Position numbers and translations under genes: made by a program. This document shows positions 1 through 6,652 of a DNA stretch of 14,374 nucleotides, in pieces (positions within the stretch are counted from its first letter, which is position 1; each line of letters starts with the position of its first letter). The stretch lies in NCBI GenBank assembly GCA_001920085.1, contig MNJC01000123.1, forward strand, positions 1-14,374, read 5' to 3'. Source of the stretch: Actinobacteria bacterium 13_1_20CM_4_69_9 (GTDB lineage Bacteria; Actinomycetota; Thermoleophilia; Gaiellales; Gaiellaceae). The notes under the pieces were generated by a model. That model saw nothing but the letters and a program-made list of their open reading frames with translations. It had not been told where the DNA came from and ran no database searches.

Positions 1-161
1 GAGCCGAGCTCCCAGCGTCCGTCGCGGCCGATCGCAACGGTCACGACGTCGTACTGCTCCGTGTCGAGCGACTCGAGCACCGAACGCGCAGATGCGAGGG
101 AGATCTCGTGCTCCGAGGAACGGCCGCCTGCGAGAACGGCCACGCGCAGGCGGGGGGCCAT
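1..161 (-). CDS. ddl: D-alanine--D-alanine ligase, N-terminal fragment (runs off left edge)
   Basis: Ddl joins two D-alanines with ATP in the cytoplasm, supplying the dipeptide end of the peptidoglycan precursor. Reading the minus strand from the ATG at 161 gives 53 codons starting MAPRLRVAVLAGGRSSEHE, followed by ISLASARSVLESL and ending near RDGRWELG at the window edge. The VAVLAGGRSSEHEISL stretch is the classic first strand and glycine loop of the Ddl N-terminal domain. The start overlaps the stop of the upstream PASTA gene as TGATG, so the two were probably translated as a coupled pair. The matching C-terminal part of a ddl is not collinear: it lies on the plus strand at 941-1696. About 35-50 residues that should link the two pieces are absent from the window and would be expected, if anywhere, left of base 1. 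Identification is confident; whether this copy is whole outside the window is unknown. Confidence 0.85.
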   Translation of the reverse strand, partial: MAPRLRVAVLAGGRSSEHEISLASARSVLESLDTEQYDVVTVAIGRDGRWELG

Positions 162-952
162 CAGGGCGGGCCGGGCGTGGAAATCGTGGTGCTGCCCTCG
201 AACTTGCCGACGGCGATCGTGACGGTCGAACCGGGCTTGGCCTTCGCGCTTCCCGCCGGATCCTGTGTCTGGACGATGCCGTCCTGGTCCGGGTCACCGA
301 CAGGCTGGGCGACGATGTGCACCTTGAAGCCGGAGGCGCGCAGCTGCGCCAGCGCGTCGGCCTGCGCGAGGCTCGTGACGTCCGGGACCGTCGACGTCGT
401 CGGGCCTTTCGAGACGCTGAGACTGATCGTCGCGCCCGGCGGCTGGTAGGTGCCGGCGTCGGGGCTCTGGGCCACGATCGTCCCGGCGGGCTGATCGGAC
501 TCGACGTCCTTGCGGCGGACTGCGAAGCCGGCGCCGAGCAGACGCGAGTTCGCCGTGTCGAAGGTGGAGCCGATCACGCTCGGGACGATCACGGGCTTCG
601 GCCCGTTGGAGACCTGCAACCTGACCGGCGAGCCCTCGTCGACCTGGGAGCCCGCCTTCGGCGTCTGGACGATCACCTGGTCCTGCGGCGCGTCGTTGTC
701 GACACGCGAGATCCGCCACCGGAGATTCGCGGCGCGCAGGTCCGAGAGCGCCTGGTCGAAGGGCTCGCCGATCACGCTCGGCACCTGCGTCTGCGGCGGG
801 CCGGCGGACGAGAAGACGGTCACGTAGTTGCCCTTCTCGATCCGCTCGCCCGGCTGCGGGTCCTGCTTGAAGACGTAGGTCTCCGGCGTCTTCGCGCTGT
901 ACTGGCGCACCACCTGGACGCGCAGACCCTTGCCGCGAATCTCCTGCACGGC
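161..952 (-). pseudogene. PASTA-repeat protein, 5'-truncated at a rearrangement join
   Basis: About 263 C-terminal residues remain. They hold one partial and three full PASTA repeats: the partial one starts at AVQEIRGKGLRVQVV, then repeats beginning near VPSVIGEPFDQAL, VPSVIGSTFDTAN and VPDVTSLAQADAL, each ending in a strand closed by SNG, SKG or similar. PASTA repeats sit outside the membrane in PknB/PrkC-type kinases and in some penicillin-binding proteins and bind muropeptides or uncrosslinked peptidoglycan. The part that would tell kinase from transpeptidase is missing. Reading further upstream on this strand (953-1363) stays open but is only the antisense of ddl, so the open frame is not the gene. 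The stop TGA at 163-161 overlaps the ddl ATG. A short tail, FEGSTTISTPGPP, follows the last repeat. The gene is truncated at 941-952, where the sequence also fits the plus-strand ddl frame. Broken gene or chimeric join cannot be separated here. Confidence 0.8.
941..952. other. Join between inverted PASTA and ddl segments (12-base shared stretch)
   Basis: The twelve bases ctcctgcacggc read as LLHG of ddl on the plus strand and as AVQE of the PASTA repeat on the minus strand (gccgtgcaggag). Left of it only PASTA makes sense; right of it only ddl does. So the crossover lies in or beside this stretch. Native genes carrying this stretch in PASTA and its reverse complement in ddl would form a short inverted repeat, the substrate expected for an inversion or for template switching that yields inverted chimeras. 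Confidence 0.75.
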
Positions 953-1696
953 CCGTTCGGCGAGGACGGCACCGTTCAGGGCCTGCTCGAGCTCGCCGGC
1001 GTCGCGTACGTCGGCGCCGGCGTCGCTGCGTCGGCCCTCTGCATGGACAAGGACCTGTTCAAGAAGGTCCTTCGTGACAGCGATATTCCGGTCGGCAGGC
1101 ACGTGGCGCTGCGCCCCGGAGACCGTGTCGAGAACCCGTTCGGGTATCCGTGCTTCGTCAAGCCCGCCCGCCTCGGCTCGTCCGTCGGCATCACGAAGGT
1201 GCACGACGAAGGCGAGCTCGGTCCCGCGCTCGAGCTCGCGTTCCGCCACGACGAGAAGGTGCTGATCGAGGAGCTGCTCGACGGGATCGAGGTCGAGGTG
1301 GGCGTGCTCGGGAACTTCGAGCCGGTTGCGTCGCTGCCCGGGCAGATCATCCCCCTGGGGCACGAGTGGTACGACTACTCGTCGAAGTACGACGAGGGAG
1401 GCATGGACCTGGTCATCCCGCCCGAGCTGCCGGCGGACGTGATCGAGCAGGTGCAGCGCGTCGCCGTGGAAGCCTTCCGGGTCACCGAGTGCGAGGGGAT
1501 GGCGCGGGTCGACTGCTTCGTCGTGGACGGCAACCGCGTGGTCGTCAACGAGCTGAACACGATCCCCGGCTTCACGGCGACGAGCGTGTACGCGAAGCTC
1601 TTCGAGGCGTCAGGCGTGCCGTATGCGGAGTTGCTGCGGAGGTTGATCGACCTGGCGCTCGACCGCCGGCAGCGCCGCTCGAAGCTGCAGTACTAG
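941..1696 (+). pseudogene. ddl: D-alanine--D-alanine ligase, C-terminal part, 5'-truncated
   Basis: About 251 residues of Ddl starting at the conserved LHGPFGEDGTVQGLLEL loop (first codons at 941-952). ATP-grasp features follow in order: MDKDLFKKVLRD, the nucleotide-binding FVKPARLGSSVGI, the LIEELLDGIEVEVGV strand, the omega-loop EWYDYSSKYDEGG, and the Mg-binding VVNELNTIPGF near the end, then the usual C-terminal helices and stop TAG at 1694-1696. The N-terminal quarter, including the VAVLAGGRSSEHE start, is not upstream; the frame upstream of 941 is only the antisense of PASTA repeats. The matching N-terminus is on the opposite strand at 1-161. No sensible start codon or ribosome site precedes 941, so as drawn this copy would not be made. 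It converges with the kinase gene, the two stops sharing CTAG. Confidence 0.85.
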
Positions 1697-3123
1697 CTCC
1701 TGAAGGCGCGCACTTCGTTCACGTGCGCGTCGCTCAGGTTCGGAGGCAGCTTCGTGATCCAGACGATGTAGTACCGCTTCGGCCCGCTCGAGGAGATCTC
1801 GAACGTCGTCGTCGCCCCGACGACCTTGCCGTCGGACACCTTCACGGGGGTCGCCCCCTCGGTGTTCGTCGCGTCGATCTCCGCAGTGAAGCCCGGTGTG
1901 TCGGTGACGACGACGATCTGCGACAGCTCCACCACGCTCCCCGCGTCCACGACGACGCCCACACCCGGCTTTCCGAGCGAAGGGGCGTCGTTGTAGCGCT
2001 CCGTCGACCAGTACGTCGCCGGATTGCGGTCGGTGACGTTGACCGCCGCAGACGAGTGCTCCTCTTTGTTGTCGCCGAACGGGTCGTACGATGTCAGCCC
2101 CGTCACCTCGACCCGCGTGTGCGCGGGGGGTGAGCCGCCGTTCTTCGACCCGCCGAGCGCGAGCAACCCGATGACGATGGCGGCAACCGCGAGCAGCGCG
2201 AGCAGCCCGATGGCGAGCGGCCAGCGCGAGACCTGCTTCCGCTTGGACGAGGCGCGCCGTGCCGAGGGAATCACCATCGTCGCGTCGCCTTCCGGGCCGC
2301 GGTCGAGCTCGGCGAGGCAGGCTTCGAGCTCCGCAGCGAACGCGTCCATCGTCGGGAAGCGCTGCTCGGGATCCTTCTCGAGCGCTCGGTCGACGGCCGC
2401 CGCCACGCGCAGCGGCACGTCGCCGCGGACATCCAGGAGGTTCGGCGCCGGCTCGTGCATGTGCTTCATCGCGACGGCGACGAAGCTCTCGCCGGGGAAC
2501 GGCACGTCGCCGGCGAGCAGCTCGTAGAGCACGACGCCGAGCGCGTAGACGTCGCTGTGCGCGTCGACGCGCTGACCGCTTGCCTGCTCGGGCGCGATGT
2601 AGTTCGAGGTACCGAGGACCGTGCCGGTCTGCGTCATCCCGTCGACGTCGAGCGAGCGTGCGATCCCGAAGTCCGTCACCTTTGCCCGGCCGTCGCCGTT
2701 CAGCAGGATGTTCTGCGGCTTGACGTCGCGATGGATGAGCCCCTGCTCGTGGGCGAACGCGAGCCCGCGCGCCACCTCCAGCGAGATCTCGAGCGCCTCG
2801 CGCACGTCGAGCCGGCCGTTACGGACGACGCGTTCCTTGAGGTTCTCCCCGTCGATGTATTCGAACACGATGAACTGGCGCCCTTCCGCCTCGCCCCGGT
2901 CGATGACCGTGACGATGTTCGGGTGCTGCAGCTGGGCCACCGACCGCGCCTCGCGCTTGAAGCGCTCGACGAAGTCATCGTCAGCGTTGTACTGCTCGTG
3001 CAGGATCTTCAGCGCGACGTGGCGCTCGAGCAGCGCATCGCGCGCCTTGTAGACGCTCGACATCCCGCCGTGCCCCACGAGCTCCTCGACTTCGTAGCGT
3101 CCGGCAATCGTCTCCCCGACCAC
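1693..3123 (-). CDS. Membrane Ser/Thr protein kinase with discoidin-like extracellular domain
   Basis: A 476-residue PknB-class kinase. From the GTG at 3123 (VVGETIAGRYEV) the domain shows the glycine loop VGHGGMSSVY (16-25), ATP lysine K39 in VALKIL, catalytic HRDVKPQN (131-138), DFG 151-153 and APE 177-179, so it should be active. A juxtamembrane DATMVIP (280-286) looks like a Thr autophosphorylation/FHA-binding site. One membrane helix spans about 301-324. The outer 150 residues (TSYDPFGDNKEEH, NPATYWSTERY, VNEVRAFRS) resemble an F5/8 type C (discoidin) beta-sandwich rather than PASTA, as in some actinobacterial MviN-linked proteins; ligand unknown. An earlier in-frame start at 3225 would add a Cys-rich stretch that is antisense to the upstream gene, so GTG 3123 is preferred. 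It sits 10 bases after the upstream small membrane gene. Its stop shares CTAG with ddl. Confidence 0.88.
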   Translation of the reverse strand: MVGETIAGRYEVEELVGHGGMSSVYKARDALLERHVALKILHEQYNADDDFVERFKREARSVAQLQHPNIVTVIDRGEAEGRQFIVFEYIDGENLKERVVRNGRLDVREALEISLEVARGLAFAHEQGLIHRDVKPQNILLNGDGRAKVTDFGIARSLDVDGMTQTGTVLGTSNYIAPEQASGQRVDAHSDVYALGVVLYELLAGDVPFPGESFVAVAMKHMHEPAPNLLDVRGDVPLRVAAAVDRALEKDPEQRFPTMDAFAAELEACLAELDRGPEGDATMVIPSARRASSKRKQVSRWPLAIGLLALLAVAAIVIGLLALGGSKNGGSPPAHTRVEVTGLTSYDPFGDNKEEHSSAAVNVTDRNPATYWSTERYNDAPSLGKPGVGVVVDAGSVVELSQIVVVTDTPGFTAEIDATNTEGATPVKVSDGKVVGATTTFEISSSGPKRYYIVWITKLPPNLSDAHVNEVRAFRS

Positions 3124-3133
3124 GGAACAAACG

Positions 3134-3400
3134 CTACCCGGGTGCCGGGCGGCGCATACGTCGGAGCCGCACGCCGAGCCAGAGGCCACCGCACCAGATC
3201 CCGTAGAGCAGCAGCACCAGGCCAACGACGAACCAGAGCGGCACGTCGCCGGGCTCTGTCCGCTTCGCCGCGAGCGCGAAGACCCAGCCGACCGCGAGCA
3301 TGCCGCCGATGCCGACCACCACGCGCGGGCGGCCGAGGCCGAACATGCCGAGCAGTAGGGGCAGCATGCCGGCTAGGGCTGCGATCACGAACCCGGCCAT
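3134..3400 (-). CDS. Small three-helix membrane protein of unknown function
   Basis: Eighty-eight residues with three hydrophobic segments (about 3-22, 27-46 and 53-77), separated by short charged turns (GRPR, KRTEPGD), and ending in an Arg-rich tail (RLRRMRRPAPG), which by the positive-inside rule puts the C-terminus in the cytoplasm. No catalytic motif is visible and I do not recognise a family. It starts 18 bases after the aminotransferase stop and ends 10 bases before the kinase start, so it is probably co-transcribed with both. A ccggag run abuts the ATG directly, too close to be a good ribosome site, so translation may depend on coupling to the gene upstream. Its stop TAG is part of TAGCGT, seven bases before the kinase GTG, which could also pass for a -10 box. 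Confidence 0.65.
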   Translation of the reverse strand: MAGFVIAALAGMLPLLLGMFGLGRPRVVVGIGGMLAVGWVFALAAKRTEPGDVPLWFVVGLVLLLYGIWCGGLWLGVRLRRMRRPAPG

Positions 3401-3418
3401 CTCCGGATCTATCGGCCG

Positions 3419-4744
3419 TTAGCCCGAGAGTGCTGAGTCGAGGGCGTCTTCCCAGACGCCGAGCGCCTCGTCGAGCTGCGCTTCGGAGATGACGAGCGGC
3501 ACGAGGACGCGGATGCAGTTCGAGTAGATCCCTGACTTGAGGAGGAGCAGCCCGCGCTCGGCGGCCGCCTCCACGACGCGCGTCGCCAGATCCGGTGCCG
3601 GCGCCTTGGTGGCCGGATCCTCGACGAGCTCGAGCGCGAGCATCGCCCCGAGCCCGCGGACGTCGCCGATCGCCGGCCAGCGCTGCTGCCAACCGAGCAT
3701 CCGCTCGCGGATGGTGTCGCCGATCTGGGCGGCACGCTCGACGAGCCCATCGTCTTCGAAGACGTCCAACACCGCGAGTGCGGCAGCCTGCGCCACGGGG
3801 TTGCCGACGTACGTCCCGCCGATGGCGGAATCGCCTGGAGCGTCCATGATCTCCGCGCGGCCGAGGACGCCCGAGAGCGGGAGGCCCGCGGCGATCGACT
3901 TCGCGACGCACATCAGGTCGGGCTCGATGTCGTAGTGCTCGATGCCCCAGAGCTTCCCCGTGCGGCCGTAGCCGGTCTGCACCTCGTCGACGACGAGGAC
4001 GATGCCGTTGTCGTCGCAGAGCTTGCGCACGCCGGCGAGAAACTCGGGCGGCGCGACGACGAAGCCTCCCTCGCCCTGAACGGGCTCGATCACGACGGCC
4101 GCGACGCTCTCGGCGGCCACCTGCGTGACGAGCGCGCGCTCGAGGGCTGCGAGGGCCTCGCCGGAGCTCGGGCCGCGGTAGTCCTGTGCGAACGGGACGC
4201 GGTAGACGTCCGGCGCGAAGGGCCCGAGGCCCGCCTTGTACGGGTGCGTCTTCGACGTGAGGGAGAGGGAGAGCAGCGTGCGTCCGTGGAAGCCCCCCTC
4301 GAAGGCGATCACCGCGGGGCGCTTCGTGTAGGCGCGCGCGAACTTGATCGCGTTCTCGAGCGCCTCCGTGCCCGCATTGAAGAAGGCGGCCTTGACCTGC
4401 CCGGAGATCGGCGCCGTCGCGACGAGGCGCTCCGCCAGGGTGACGTAGAGCTCGTACGGGACGATCGTGAAGTCCGTGTGCAGGAAGCGCGCCGCCTGCT
4501 CCTGCACTGCCTCGGTGATGCGTGGGTTGGCATGGCCTACGTTCAGGCAGCCGACGCCGCCGGTGAAGTCGATGAACGTGTTTCCGTCGACGTCGGTCAG
4601 CGTCGCTCCGTCACCGTGGTCGATCACGACGGGGATGTAGATCGAGAGCGGGTCGGCCACGACCAGGGCCTTCCGCTGCAGGACCTGCTCGGAGCGCGGC
4701 CCGGGGATCGCCGTCCGGAGCTCGATCGACTTCGTCGCCGCCAT
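3419..4744 (-). CDS. gabT: Class III aminotransferase, 4-aminobutyrate aminotransferase type
   Basis: A 441-residue PLP-dependent fold-type I enzyme. Motifs in order: TFIDFTGGVGCLNVGH (substrate side), NAGTEALENAIKFAR (123-137, PLP phosphate), FEGGFHGRT (148-155), EPVQGEGG (220-227), the PLP-ring aspartate D253 in VVDEVQTG, and Schiff-base lysine K282 in AKSIAAGLP. The GTYVGNP and SGIYSNCIRVLVPL stretches are typical of GABA/5-aminovalerate transaminases, which move the amino group of GABA to 2-oxoglutarate, giving succinate semialdehyde and glutamate. Related class III enzymes (acetylornithine, beta-alanine, diaminobutyrate) are not excluded, but overall pattern favours GabT. ATG at 4744 is taken; a GTG one codon upstream is possible. 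No succinate-semialdehyde dehydrogenase is nearby. It follows the DUF4015 gene by 55 bases and precedes the small membrane gene by 18. Confidence 0.87.
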   Translation of the reverse strand: MAATKSIELRTAIPGPRSEQVLQRKALVVADPLSIYIPVVIDHGDGATLTDVDGNTFIDFTGGVGCLNVGHANPRITEAVQEQAARFLHTDFTIVPYELYVTLAERLVATAPISGQVKAAFFNAGTEALENAIKFARAYTKRPAVIAFEGGFHGRTLLSLSLTSKTHPYKAGLGPFAPDVYRVPFAQDYRGPSSGEALAALERALVTQVAAESVAAVVIEPVQGEGGFVVAPPEFLAGVRKLCDDNGIVLVVDEVQTGYGRTGKLWGIEHYDIEPDLMCVAKSIAAGLPLSGVLGRAEIMDAPGDSAIGGTYVGNPVAQAAALAVLDVFEDDGLVERAAQIGDTIRERMLGWQQRWPAIGDVRGLGAMLALELVEDPATKAPAPDLATRVVEAAAERGLLLLKSGIYSNCIRVLVPLVISEAQLDEALGVWEDALDSALSG

Positions 4745-4799
4745 CACCGCTCACGATAACGCAGCCGACGGCCGGGCTGCATACATGCATAGAGGGCTT

Positions 4800-6047
4800 T
4801 CAGAAGGGCTTGGTGCCGAGCGCCTTGATCGTGTAGATGCCGCCGGCGTTCCAGAGCATGAAGCCCTTCACGTGCTCCAGCCGTGCCGCCTGGATCTGGT
4901 CCTGGACGTCCGCGAGGCTGTAGGCGCGGCCGAGGGAGAAGTCCTGCAGCCACGGGATCAGCATCGTCTTGCGGCCGGCCACCCTGCTGCGGAAGTCGCG
5001 CAGCGAGTAGGCGACGGTCGTGCCCGGATGTGAGTCCGGGTCGATGATGTTGTATTCCCCCGCCACGTAGTGCGACGGGTAGACCATCGGGTAGATCGTG
5101 TCGACGAGCGGCGCGATCCTCGCGGGGAACTGGCCGATGCCGAGATCCCGCGTCGCGGAGAGGCCGAAGACGTCGACCGACAGGCGGACGCCGAGCGGAT
5201 GGAGCCGAGAGCGCGCGTACTCGAGGAAGGCGGGGATCGTCCAGCCCATCGGCTGCGTGTGCGTCCCCGGATAGCGGATCTGCGAGAGATCCCCGTCGCT
5301 CGGGAAGCGGACGTAGTCGAACTGGATCTCGTCGAAGCCGAGCTTGGCCGCCTGCACGGCGATGTCGACGTTGTACTTCCAAACACGCTTGTCGTACTCG
5401 TTCGTCCAGCCGAGGCCGCCGTTGTTGAGCCAGCGCGACCCGTCGGCGCGGCGGATCGCCAGTTGCGGCGCATTCCCCGAGAGGAGCGGATCCTCGAACG
5501 TGACGACGCGGCCGATCAGGTACAGCCCGGCGGCGTGGATCTTCGCCACGGCGCGCTCCGGGTCGTAATAGCGCATGCCGGAGCCGACGCGGCGGGCGAG
5601 CGGGACGTTGGCCGGCCAGCCGATCTCGCCGTTCTCGTCCTTCACGTCCAGCTCGACGGCGTTCAGGCCGTCGCGCTTCATCGCGATGTACTGGTCGAGC
5701 TTGCCGGGGAGCCCCGCGAGCGCCATCGTCACGTGGACGCCGCGCAGCTCCTCCGGCAGCGGCCGCGGCTGCAGCCCGTGCGCCTGCGGCTTCGGCTGCG
5801 AGCGTGCGGCGGCGCGCACCGGGTTGTGGCTGTTCACGTGGGTCGCGATCACGCCGCCGATCACGCCGGCGGCGATGAGGGCGAGCAGCGCGGCGGCGAA
5901 CCCGAGCCGCTGCTTGTGGCGACGCTGCCGCGCCTCGGCCCTGCGCACCTTGTAGCGCGCGTTGGGGTCGACCGGCTGGAGGACACTGCGCGGCGTCCTC
6001 GGGGGCCTGGGGGGCCTGGCCTGCGGCAAGGTGTGGAAAACTAGCAC
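4800..6047 (-). CDS. Membrane-anchored DUF4015-type putative glycoside hydrolase
   Basis: A 415-residue protein with a basic cytoplasmic head (about 1-47), one membrane helix (about 48-69, FAAALLALIAAGVIGGVIA), a Pro-rich linker and a TIM-barrel-like domain from about residue 101 outward. The strand-end motifs GVHVTMALAG, LNAVELDVKDENGEIGW, FDEIQFDYVRFPSDGD (238-253) and DTIYPMVYPSHYV are those of the DUF4015 putative glycosyl hydrolase family; the acidic residues in DEIQFDYVRFP are the usual catalytic suspects. Substrate is unproven; a cell-envelope polysaccharide is plausible given the exposed location. The start is uncertain: GTG at 6047 is itself the end of an aggaggtg ribosome site, so initiation may be at the in-frame TTG at 6029. 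It diverges from dcd across only 26 bases. Confidence 0.82.
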   Translation of the reverse strand: MLVFHTLPQARPPRPPRTPRSVLQPVDPNARYKVRRAEARQRRHKQRLGFAAALLALIAAGVIGGVIATHVNSHNPVRAAARSQPKPQAHGLQPRPLPEELRGVHVTMALAGLPGKLDQYIAMKRDGLNAVELDVKDENGEIGWPANVPLARRVGSGMRYYDPERAVAKIHAAGLYLIGRVVTFEDPLLSGNAPQLAIRRADGSRWLNNGGLGWTNEYDKRVWKYNVDIAVQAAKLGFDEIQFDYVRFPSDGDLSQIRYPGTHTQPMGWTIPAFLEYARSRLHPLGVRLSVDVFGLSATRDLGIGQFPARIAPLVDTIYPMVYPSHYVAGEYNIIDPDSHPGTTVAYSLRDFRSRVAGRKTMLIPWLQDFSLGRAYSLADVQDQIQAARLEHVKGFMLWNAGGIYTIKALGTKPF

Positions 6048-6052
6048 CTCCT
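6045..6052 (-). promoter_or_regulatory. Ribosome binding site overlapping the annotated GTG of the DUF4015 gene
   Basis: On the minus strand aggaggtg ends with the GTG that opens the frame at 6047. A site this strong normally lies 5-10 bases before its start. The next in-frame start is TTG at 6029, 15 bases further on, which is rather far. The true start is therefore open; protein length changes by six residues only. Confidence 0.4.
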
Positions 6053-6061
6053 GAGCCCCCG

Positions 6062-6067
6062 TAGAAT
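6062..6067 (+). promoter_or_regulatory. -10 box for leaderless dcd transcript
   Basis: TAGAAT fits the TANNNT -10 consensus and lies six bases before the dcd GTG at 6074. Transcription would begin at or next to the start codon, and no ribosome binding site lies between, so a leaderless mRNA is expected; these are common in actinobacteria. No convincing -35 is seen. The same six-base spacing recurs before the protease gene (CATACT, 11905-11900, minus). Confidence 0.5.
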
Positions 6068-6073
6068 CGGCGC

Positions 6074-6652
6074 GTGGTCCTCTCAGATCGGACGATTGCC
6101 CGCCTTTTGGCCGAGGGGCGCATCGAGATCGACCCGTACGACGACTCGCTTCTGCAGCCGTCGAGCGTCGACGTCCGCGTCGACCGTTACTTCAGGGTCT
6201 TCCACAACAACAGGTATCCATACATCGACGTCCGCGAGGAGCAGGAAGACCTGACGGAGCTGGTCGAGGTGGAGGAGGACACGCCTTTCGTCCTGCATCC
6301 GGGCGAGTTCGTGCTCGGCTCGACGCTCGAGCGGATTCGCCTCCCGGACGACCTGGTCGCCCGCCTGGACGGCAAGTCGAGCCTCGGCCGGCTCGGACTG
6401 CTGATCCATTCGACTGCCGGCTTCGTCGATCCAGGTTGGGACGGGCACGTCACGCTCGAGCTCTCGAACGTGGCGAACCTGCCAATGACGATCTATCCCG
6501 GGATGAAGATCGGGCAGGTCTCCTTCGTCCAGCTGAGCGAGCCGGCGGAGACCCCGTACGGCACCGGAGACATCGGCTCGAAGTACCAGGGGCAGCGCGG
6601 CCCGACCCCGTCCAGGTACTGGCAGAACTTCCAGCGCGAGCCGGCGGGTTGA
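6074..6652 (+). CDS. dcd: dCTP deaminase, probably bifunctional dCTP deaminase/dUTPase
   Basis: A 192-residue, full-length dCTP deaminase that makes dUTP (or directly dUMP) from dCTP for dTMP synthesis. Key stretches: LSDRTIARLLAEGRI at the start, LQPSSVDVRVDRYFRVF, LHPGEFVLGSTLE, GKSSLGRLGLL (100-110), HSTAGFVDPGWDGHVTLELSN (112-132) with catalytic E129, and the C-terminal GSKYQGQRGPTPSRYWQNF that closes over the nucleotide. It looks closer to the M. tuberculosis enzyme, which also hydrolyses the triphosphate, than to E. coli Dcd, so dUMP may be the product; that part is inference. The GTG at 6074 gives the family's usual VLSDRTI start. The stop TGA overlaps the TTG of the next gene (TTGA), so the pair is probably translationally coupled. 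Confidence 0.93.
   Translation: MVLSDRTIARLLAEGRIEIDPYDDSLLQPSSVDVRVDRYFRVFHNNRYPYIDVREEQEDLTELVEVEEDTPFVLHPGEFVLGSTLERIRLPDDLVARLDGKSSLGRLGLLIHSTAGFVDPGWDGHVTLELSNVANLPMTIYPGMKIGQVSFVQLSEPAETPYGTGDIGSKYQGQRGPTPSRYWQNFQREPAG

Noticed and set aside
953..1363. N-terminal extension of the PASTA protein to give 400 residues
   Set aside because: This part is antisense to conserved Ddl sequence and shows no kinase, transpeptidase or PASTA motif.
92..1696. A 534-codon open frame on the plus strand as a fusion protein with a novel N-terminal domain
   Set aside because: Codons before 941 are the antisense of PASTA repeats (Arg-rich, low-complexity translation); only 941 onward is Ddl.
3124..3225. 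Upstream start for the kinase adding 34 Cys/Ser-rich residues
   Set aside because: It overlaps the real small membrane gene in another frame; the kinase fold starts properly at GTG 3123.
4761..4780. Six-pair hairpin GCAGCC/GGCTGC between the DUF4015 and gabT genes as a terminator
   Set aside because: No T-tract on either strand and short stem; chance is likely at this GC content.
5070..6044. Long plus-strand open frame opposite the DUF4015 gene, and similar ones at 1150-2133, 3935-4759, 7855-8430 and 9549-10958
   Set aside because: High GC keeps antisense frames open; their translations are Arg/Ala/Asp-rich without motifs, while the other strand has clear families.
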